Part shown: positions 7,317 through 12,576 of the stretch, one piece after another | Layout of the letters: every line of letters starts with the position of its first letter | Position numbering within the stretch: position 1 is the stretch's first letter | Assembly (NCBI GenBank): GCA_035527835.1 | Contig: DATKZS010000039.1 | Coordinates: forward strand, 1-12,576 | Origin: DATKZS01 sp035527835 [NCBI: bacterium] | GTDB lineage: Bacteria > RBG-13-61-14 | Direction of reading: 5' to 3' | Length of the DNA: 12,576 nt | Position numbers and translations under genes: made by a program | The notes under the pieces: model-generated | What the model was told of the DNA's origin: nothing | Databases searched by the model: none | Seen by the model: only the letters and a program-made list of their open reading frames with translations

Positions 7317-8504
7317 GTGCTGATCAGGAAGACGCTGCCTTACGCCCTGGCCCAGTTTTGCATGGTGGCGTTCCAGTGGGCGGCGATGATTTACATGCCC
7401 GTGTTCTTCCAGGAGCGGGGCGTGTCGGACGCCGGCATCGGCACCCTGATCTCGCTCTTTTCCCTGTCCACCCTGGTGCTGATCTTTCCCATGGGCGTGC
7501 TCTCGGACCGCGTCGCCCCGCGCCCCCTCATGCTGATCGGCGCGCTCTTGGCCGTGGCCGCGAGCATGCTCATGCCCATCTGCCGCGGGTTCTATCAGAT
7601 GGCGCTGATCATGGCGCTGGCCGGCGCCGCCTTCACCTTTTCCTCGATTTCCCTGTATTCGCTTTTTTTCAAGCAGGTGGGCGAGAGGCGGGGCGCGGAG
7701 GTCTCGATCTTTACCATCGGCGGGATCATGGGCGCGGGCGCGGGCGCGTGGATCTGCGGCAGCCTGATGCAGTTGGTCTCGGTGGAGCGGGCGCTGTTCC
7801 CGGCCTCGGCCGGGTTCGCGCTGGGCTGGGCCCTGGTCGCCCTGTTTCTGCCCCGCGGCCAGGGCATCGCTTTTCCCATTCTCGAGTACGGCCAGGACCT
7901 GAAGCGGCTGCGCACCTGGGTGCTGATCGCCATCATGTTCGTGACCGCGTCGCACTCCGGGTTCGAGCAGGCCGGCTATACCCTGCTTCAGACCGACGTC
8001 ATCGGGCTTTCCACCAAGACGGTGGGCGACCTGTTCCTGATCATCGCCGTCTGGATGACCCTGACCACGATCTGGACCGGACGCATGCACGACCAAGAGG
8101 AGCGGCCGCTCCTGATGATGGGACTTGCTCTCATCCTCTCCGGCGCCTTCATGGCCGCCTCCGGGTCGGCCCGCGGCGCGCTCGACTTCCTGGCCTACCG
8201 CCTGCTCCACACCGCCGGCGACTCCGTGTTCCTGCTCCTCACCCTGGTCGTCGCCGCCATGATCTTCCCCAAGCGCCGCGTCGGAGGCGCCTTCGCCTTC
8301 GGACTCACCATCAACACCGCGTCCTATTTCCTCTTCGCCAACGTCGCCGGCCTGATCGGACAGCAGGCCGGCTTCCGCGCCGCCTTCCACGTCTCCGGCC
8401 TGATCGAGGTCATCGGCGGCATCCTGCTCCTGATGTTCCGCTCGCGCCTTCGGGGACTGTTCAAGATCAGTCCGGTAGAGGAAGCTATCTTGGAGAAAGA
8501 TTAA
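7317..8504 (+). CDS. Major facilitator superfamily (MFS) transporter
   Basis: This is a secondary transporter of the inner membrane; its substrate cannot be assigned from the sequence. I chose GTG 7317 because GGAGG (7304-7308) lies 8 bp upstream; the in-frame TTG further upstream would add a charged stretch with no function. The protein has 395 residues, a usual MFS length, with about twelve hydrophobic segments starting at residue 8. MFS motif A is visible between helices 2 and 3 as GVLSDRVAPRP (60-70). A polar central loop around QGIAFPILEYGQDLKRLR separates the two halves. Several helices are rich in Gly/Ala/Met. It stands between two palindromic repeats, and its stop codon TAA (8502-8504) coincides with the start of the second. 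It may be a stand-alone gene; no dedicated promoter is obvious, and read-through from dnaJ would have to cross the 7117-7252 palindrome. Confidence 0.88.
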   Translation: MLIRKTLPYALAQFCMVAFQWAAMIYMPVFFQERGVSDAGIGTLISLFSLSTLVLIFPMGVLSDRVAPRPLMLIGALLAVAASMLMPICRGFYQMALIMALAGAAFTFSSISLYSLFFKQVGERRGAEVSIFTIGGIMGAGAGAWICGSLMQLVSVERALFPASAGFALGWALVALFLPRGQGIAFPILEYGQDLKRLRTWVLIAIMFVTASHSGFEQAGYTLLQTDVIGLSTKTVGDLFLIIAVWMTLTTIWTGRMHDQEERPLLMMGLALILSGAFMAASGSARGALDFLAYRLLHTAGDSVFLLLTLVVAAMIFPKRRVGGAFAFGLTINTASYFLFANVAGLIGQQAGFRAAFHVSGLIEVIGGILLLMFRSRLRGLFKISPVEEAILEKD

Positions 8505-8576
8505 CCGCCAAGACGCCAAGACCGCCAAGAATTTATTTTTATAATAATTATTCTTGGCGGTCTTGGCGTCTTGGCG
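8503..8576. repeat. Palindromic element with CGCCAAGA triple-unit arms between convergent genes
   Basis: Bases 8506-8532 and 8550-8576 are perfect inverted copies (27 bp) around a 17-base AT-rich loop. The left arm holds CGCCAAGA units at 8506, 8514 and 8523. The leading AACC (8503-8506) matches the AACC that precedes the units at 7118 and 12402. It starts inside the stop codon of the transporter and ends 12 bp before the stop of the minus-strand phosphatidyltransferase gene. It could block both transcripts, although no T-run follows either side of the stem. The same unit type forms the arms of the repeats at the two window ends. Confidence 0.8.
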
Positions 8577-8588
8577 TTCACTCTTCGC

Positions 8589-10100
8589 CTATTGGAGTGA
8601 TGGCGGCAGATCGGAAAGGTAGAGCTTCCGGGTCTCGCCGTCCACCAGGGCGATGACTCCGTTGCTCACGGCGAGGTCGCGGCAATTCCAGCGGGGCGCG
8701 GCGATTTTCGCGGTGATCCCGGTGCGGATGTAATTGTCGTCGAGGGCGGAGTCGAGGTCAATGGCGTAGATCAGGTCGCGCCAAAGCGACGAGTTCATCT
8801 CGAAGGCGGCGTGTCCGTCGGAGGCGATGCCGCGCGAGAAGCCGCCGTTTCGGTACCACCCCATGATCGCCCCCTGCGCCGTGCCGCTCTCGAAGGCCTT
8901 TTTATAATCCACCAGGATGGTCTGGTGCAGGTTCATGTACTCGGACACCAGCATGGCGCGCTTGCCGCCGCTCTCCACGATGGCGCAGCCCACCGGGGCG
9001 TTCAAGGTGGTATCAAAGCTCTGGTCCAGGGCCGCAATCCCGCTCTTCAGGCTCTCGTCCACGTCAATCTCGAACACGTAGCGGGAGAAGCGGTCGGCGA
9101 TGTAGAGGCGGCCGTCGCCGGCGCAGGCGCCGTGGTCGCGGTGCAGGGCCCAGGGCACGCGGAACCGGCCGCGCAGCGCCAAGCCGCGGTCCAGGTAATA
9201 GACGCGGGTGAAGCGGTTTAACGGGTTGTAGGCGGTGACGAGCCATCCGTCCTTCCAGGCGGTCAGCGCGCGCGGCCGCTCCTTCACCTCCAGGAAGGGC
9301 AGGGGGGACTCCTTCCATTGGGGCCGCACATTCGCCCGCTCGGCCATGGAGATGACCTGGGTATAGGCCCCGATAAAGGCGAGCAGCAGGACCACCATTC
9401 CCGGTATGATCACGTTGAGCGACGGCCAGAAGCGGGCCGGGCTGCCGCCGTGGGCCCGGAGCTCCTGGTCCCGGGCCTGGTGCACCGGGAAATCGTATTT
9501 CCAGTAGATGCCGGTCTTGAGGCGCAAAAAGCTCTGGGCCACGCTCACGGTCATGATGATGCTGAACAGGGGAATGAGAACGGGCGCGAGGTTGATCCGG
9601 GTGAACGCCCACAGCGCATAGATCCCGTAGAGGATGTACTTGCTGCGGAAGATGTACTGCATGGGTATGCCCTGAGCGTTCTGGATCACGCTGAAGGTGA
9701 TCATGATGAGGTAGATCATGATGTAGTACGCGCCGATCTGGCCGTCCACCATGCGGTATTGAATAAACCCCAGCGCCATCACCACCATGCCGAGCTGGTC
9801 CACCACGATGTCCGTGAACGCCCCCGACTGGCTCGGCCGGTTGAGGTAGCGCGCGTAGGCCCCGTCGAGCCCGTCAACCGCCACGTAGAGCACCAGCATG
9901 AAAACCGTGCGGAAGGGGTGGGCCATGAACCAGATCACCACGCCGGTGAGCATGGCCAGCCCCGCGTAAGAGATGGCGTCGGGATGAACGTGGAGACGGG
10001 CCAGCGCCGGGCCGAACGACCCGAACACCCGGTTTTTCAGATTGGCGGCGTCATTCACCGCGCCCCGCTCCGAATCCGTGAAATAATTAAAAAACGACAT
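8589..10100 (-). CDS. CDP-alcohol phosphatidyltransferase fused to a predicted extracytoplasmic propeller-like domain
   Basis: The N-terminal part is a membrane CDP-alcohol phosphatidyltransferase, a family that moves a phosphatidyl or similar group from a CDP-alcohol to an acceptor alcohol in phospholipid synthesis. The full motif D-x2-DG-x2-AR-x8-G-x3-D-x3-D is present: D76, D79, G80, A83, R84, G93, D97, D101. About six hydrophobic segments lie between residues 43 and 193. A basic loop (194-227) and a seventh segment (228-250) follow, and then about 250 soluble residues. These have recurring short units such as GRLYIADRFSRYVFEIDV, RDLIYAIDLDS and GVIALVDGETRKLYLSDLP, resembling blades of a beta-propeller. 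Classical members are about 170-250 residues; this one has 503. With the N-terminus in the cytoplasm, the seventh segment would put the added domain outside. The acceptor is unknown. The start is ATG 10100 with GGGGAAG upstream. Confidence 0.85.
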   Translation of the reverse strand: MSFFNYFTDSERGAVNDAANLKNRVFGSFGPALARLHVHPDAISYAGLAMLTGVVIWFMAHPFRTVFMLVLYVAVDGLDGAYARYLNRPSQSGAFTDIVVDQLGMVVMALGFIQYRMVDGQIGAYYIMIYLIMITFSVIQNAQGIPMQYIFRSKYILYGIYALWAFTRINLAPVLIPLFSIIMTVSVAQSFLRLKTGIYWKYDFPVHQARDQELRAHGGSPARFWPSLNVIIPGMVVLLLAFIGAYTQVISMAERANVRPQWKESPLPFLEVKERPRALTAWKDGWLVTAYNPLNRFTRVYYLDRGLALRGRFRVPWALHRDHGACAGDGRLYIADRFSRYVFEIDVDESLKSGIAALDQSFDTTLNAPVGCAIVESGGKRAMLVSEYMNLHQTILVDYKKAFESGTAQGAIMGWYRNGGFSRGIASDGHAAFEMNSSLWRDLIYAIDLDSALDDNYIRTGITAKIAAPRWNCRDLAVSNGVIALVDGETRKLYLSDLPPSLQ

Positions 10101-10140
10101 GGAGACTTCCCCGCCGGATATGAGCCAACATCATCGCTCA

Positions 10141-10169
10141 TCTCTAGCATGGCGGAAAAGCACTGTCAA
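10141..10169 (-). promoter_or_regulatory. Candidate promoter of the phosphatidyltransferase fusion gene
   Basis: On the minus strand, TTGACA (10169-10164), a 17-bp spacer and TAGAGA (10146-10141) form a candidate promoter about 40 bp upstream of the start codon at 10100. The -35 box is perfect and the -10 box is weak. It is divergent from the tRNA promoter, and the two -35 boxes are about 25 bp apart. Confidence 0.5.
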
Positions 10170-10194
10170 TCAGCGGTCCGCGGCCCAAAGCATG

Positions 10195-10223
10195 TTGACA
10201 AAACGGGGGCCATGCGTTACTAT
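10195..10223 (+). promoter_or_regulatory. Promoter of the tRNA-Gln/tRNA-Glu operon
   Basis: A perfect -35 box TTGACA (10195-10200), an optimal 17-bp spacer and TACTAT (10218-10223) precede the first tRNA base by 16 bp, as expected for a strong sigma-70 stable-RNA promoter. A start near 10230 would leave a very short 5' leader for RNase P. The GC-rich bases just after the -10 box could be a discriminator, which is inference. Confidence 0.75.
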
Positions 10224-10239
10224 TTATGGCCGGAAACGG

Positions 10240-10313
10240 TGAGGGATCGTCTAATGGTAGGACACCGGGTTCTGGCCCCGGCAGTCTAGGTTCGATTCCT
10301 AGTCCCTCAGCCA
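10240..10313 (+). tRNA. tRNA-Gln, anticodon CUG, CCA encoded
   Basis: A full cloverleaf of 74 bases: acceptor stem TGAGGGA (10240-10246) with TCCCTCA (10303-10309), D arm GTCT/GGAC, anticodon stem CCGGG/CCCGG with the 7-base loop TTCTGGC carrying CTG at 10272-10274, T arm CTAGG-TTCGATT-CCTAG, discriminator G and encoded CCA. The weak U1-A72 pair and G73 are known identity features for bacterial GlnRS, in keeping with direct charging by the neighbouring glnS product. Confidence 0.97.
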
Positions 10314-10348
10314 TCTACATACCGGGCCAACCGCCCGTTACAAGAGAC

Positions 10349-10423
10349 GCTCCCATCGTCTAGGGGTTAGGACGTCGGGCTCTCAATCCGAAAGCAGGGG
10401 TTCGATTCCCCTTGGGAGCGCCA
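10349..10423 (+). tRNA. tRNA-Glu, anticodon CUC, CCA encoded
   Basis: A full cloverleaf of 75 bases: acceptor GCTCCCA (10349-10355) with TGGGAGC (10413-10419), D arm GTCT/GGAC, anticodon stem TCGGG/TCCGA with loop CTCTCAA carrying CTC at 10382-10384, T arm AGGGG-TTCGATT-CCCCT, discriminator G and CCA. It is 35 bp behind tRNA-Gln and surely co-transcribed with it. The D arm and T loop are nearly the same as in tRNA-Gln, which suggests a shared origin or the usual Glu/Gln similarity. CUC reads only GAG, so a UUC isoacceptor must exist elsewhere. Confidence 0.97.
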
Positions 10424-10499
10424 GAAAAAAGGAAAAAGTAAAAAGGAAAAAGGGAAGAAGCAAGAAGTCAGAAGCAAGAATCCAGGGAAGAAGGGGAAG
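10424..10499 (+). other. Near-homopurine tract after the tRNA pair
   Basis: Of 76 bases only eight are pyrimidines on the plus strand. The first part has a repetitive GGAAAAAG/TAAAAAGG character and the second has AGAAGC-like words. It lies in the 3' trailer of the tRNA transcript before the terminator. Read from glnS on the other strand it is a long pyrimidine tract behind the terminator stem and may help end that transcript. No gene is seen in it. Confidence 0.6.
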
Positions 10500-10502
10500 C
10501 TG

Positions 10503-10522
10503 CCGCGAGGCGGTTTTTTTTT
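10503..10522 (+). terminator. Intrinsic terminator of the tRNA operon
   Basis: CCGC (10503-10506), loop GAG, GCGG (10510-10513), followed at once by nine T residues (10514-10522). The short GC stem with an uninterrupted T-run fits a rho-independent terminator for plus-strand transcription. It lies 24 bp before the end of glnS, which arrives from the other side. Confidence 0.75.
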
Positions 10523-10546
10523 ATTTTGGCGGCCGGCGCTGATGTT

Positions 10547-12244
<1,698 letters not shown>

Positions 12245-12265
12245 GCGTAACACCTCTCTGCGGTG

Positions 12266-12294
12266 AGTCTAAGCCTTTTTCGGTTTTTCTTCAA
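12266..12294 (-). promoter_or_regulatory. Candidate glnS promoter
   Basis: On the minus strand, TTGAAG (12294-12289), a 17-bp spacer and TAGACT (12271-12266) form a reasonable sigma-70 promoter. The start would fall near 12259, giving a leader of about 15-20 bases that contains only the ribosome-binding site. There is no room for a riboswitch or T-box in that leader. Bases 12295-12379 hold no recognised feature. Confidence 0.5.
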
Positions 12295-12379
12295 TGGAGA
12301 GATTCGGGAAACCACAGCCGTTGAAAGAATTATGGTTCTCTGCATTCGAGAGTGGATCATCATCAGGCGGGGTCACTCT

Positions 12380-12576
12380 TGTCCAAAATAGGCCGTAAGA
12401 AAACCGCCAGGACGCCAAGAGCGCCAAGGATCGCCAAGTAAATCATGATGTTCCTTTGCGGCCCAGCAAAGAACGGCTCCGGAGCGTCGGCCCCAACCGG
12501 CTTGGCGGACCGGCCGACGGGAGCGCCAAGCAAGAAACATTCGCACCCAAGCTCTCTTAAAATCGTGTTTAAAAAT
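12380..12576. repeat. Left half of the palindromic intergenic repeat element (copy 2)
   Basis: It begins with TGTCCAAAATA (12380-12390), the reverse complement of 121-131. The arm at 12402-12431 has units CGCCAGGA, CGCCAAGAG and CGCCAAGGA at 12405, 12413 and 12422, plus a further CGCCAAG at 12432. The core has hairpins: TTTGC/GCAAA around 12452-12471, and GCTTGGCG at 12500 with CGCCAAGC near 12525. Bases 12500-12576 repeat 1-77 with four differences. The element runs off the window end. Confidence 0.75.

Noticed and set aside
7218-8528. 436-codon minus-strand frame opposite the transporter
   Set aside because: Its composition is Gly/Glu/Asp/His-rich without domains, and the plus-strand frame is a clear membrane protein with a good start.
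8503-8576. Tandem CGCCAAGA units as a CRISPR array
   Set aside because: The units are 8-9 bp with no spacers of 25-40 bp and the structure is a mirrored palindrome; no cas genes are nearby.
9318-10289. Plus-strand frame opposite the phosphatidyltransferase, running into tRNA-Gln
   Set aside because: It is His/Glu/Asp-rich filler overlapping a real enzyme motif on the other strand, and it crosses a promoter and a tRNA.
12322-12335. TGAAAGAATTATGG shared with the transposase start region at 314-327
   Set aside because: It is a single 14-base match with no extension on either side; chance is a fair explanation in 12.5 kb.
12245-12400. T-box or riboswitch leader for glnS
   Set aside because: The likely promoter leaves a leader of under 20 bases, and no T-box sequence is visible further upstream.

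Overview
This GC-rich window looks like a chromosomal segment of a Gram-negative bacterium. The evidence is a DnaK of the Gram-negative type (it keeps the ATPase-domain insertion), a canonical GlnRS, CCA-encoding tRNAs, and many self-complementary intergenic repeats. DnaK reads most like deltaproteobacterial or related uncultured lineages. The hrcA-grpE-dnaK-dnaJ order is shared by several phyla, so I do not name a taxon.

Layout. (1) 1-131 is the right half of an intergenic palindromic repeat whose left half, from another copy, closes the window at 12380-12576. The two copies overlap over 77 bases (1-77 versus 12500-12576, 73 identical). (2) 248-1383 holds a decayed IS1380-family transposase with a promoter/hairpin leader and an internal deletion. 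(3) 1384-1767 is a regulatory interval with two promoter candidates and two palindromes but no recognisable CIRCE. (4) 1768-7099 is the heat-shock cluster hrcA, grpE, dnaK, dnaJ, all on the plus strand, with a 283-bp gap before dnaJ that contains two strong hairpins. (5) 7317-8504 is a major facilitator superfamily transporter. (6) 8589-10100 (minus) is a CDP-alcohol phosphatidyltransferase fused to a predicted extracytoplasmic propeller-like domain. (7) 10195-10522 is a complete small tRNA operon: promoter, tRNA-Gln(CUG), tRNA-Glu(CUC), purine-rich spacer, terminator. (8) 10547-12244 (minus) is glnS, convergent with the tRNA operon that encodes its own substrate.

Functionally, hrcA encodes the repressor of class I heat-shock genes, and grpE, dnaK and dnaJ encode the nucleotide exchange factor, Hsp70 and Hsp40 of one chaperone machine. 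GlnRS charges the adjacent tRNA-Gln. The transporter and the phosphatidyltransferase fusion have no assignable substrate.

The least explained signal is the intergenic repeats. At 7117, 8503 and 12402 (with its mirror at 79), arms of 27 bases align without gaps as three CGCnnAG units spaced 8 then 9 bases apart. They differ mainly in the two bases after each CGC and at one spacer base, and the same change appears in all units and in both arms. A fourth palindrome (5841-5947) has a similar plan but is built from AGGAT units spaced 9 bases apart.
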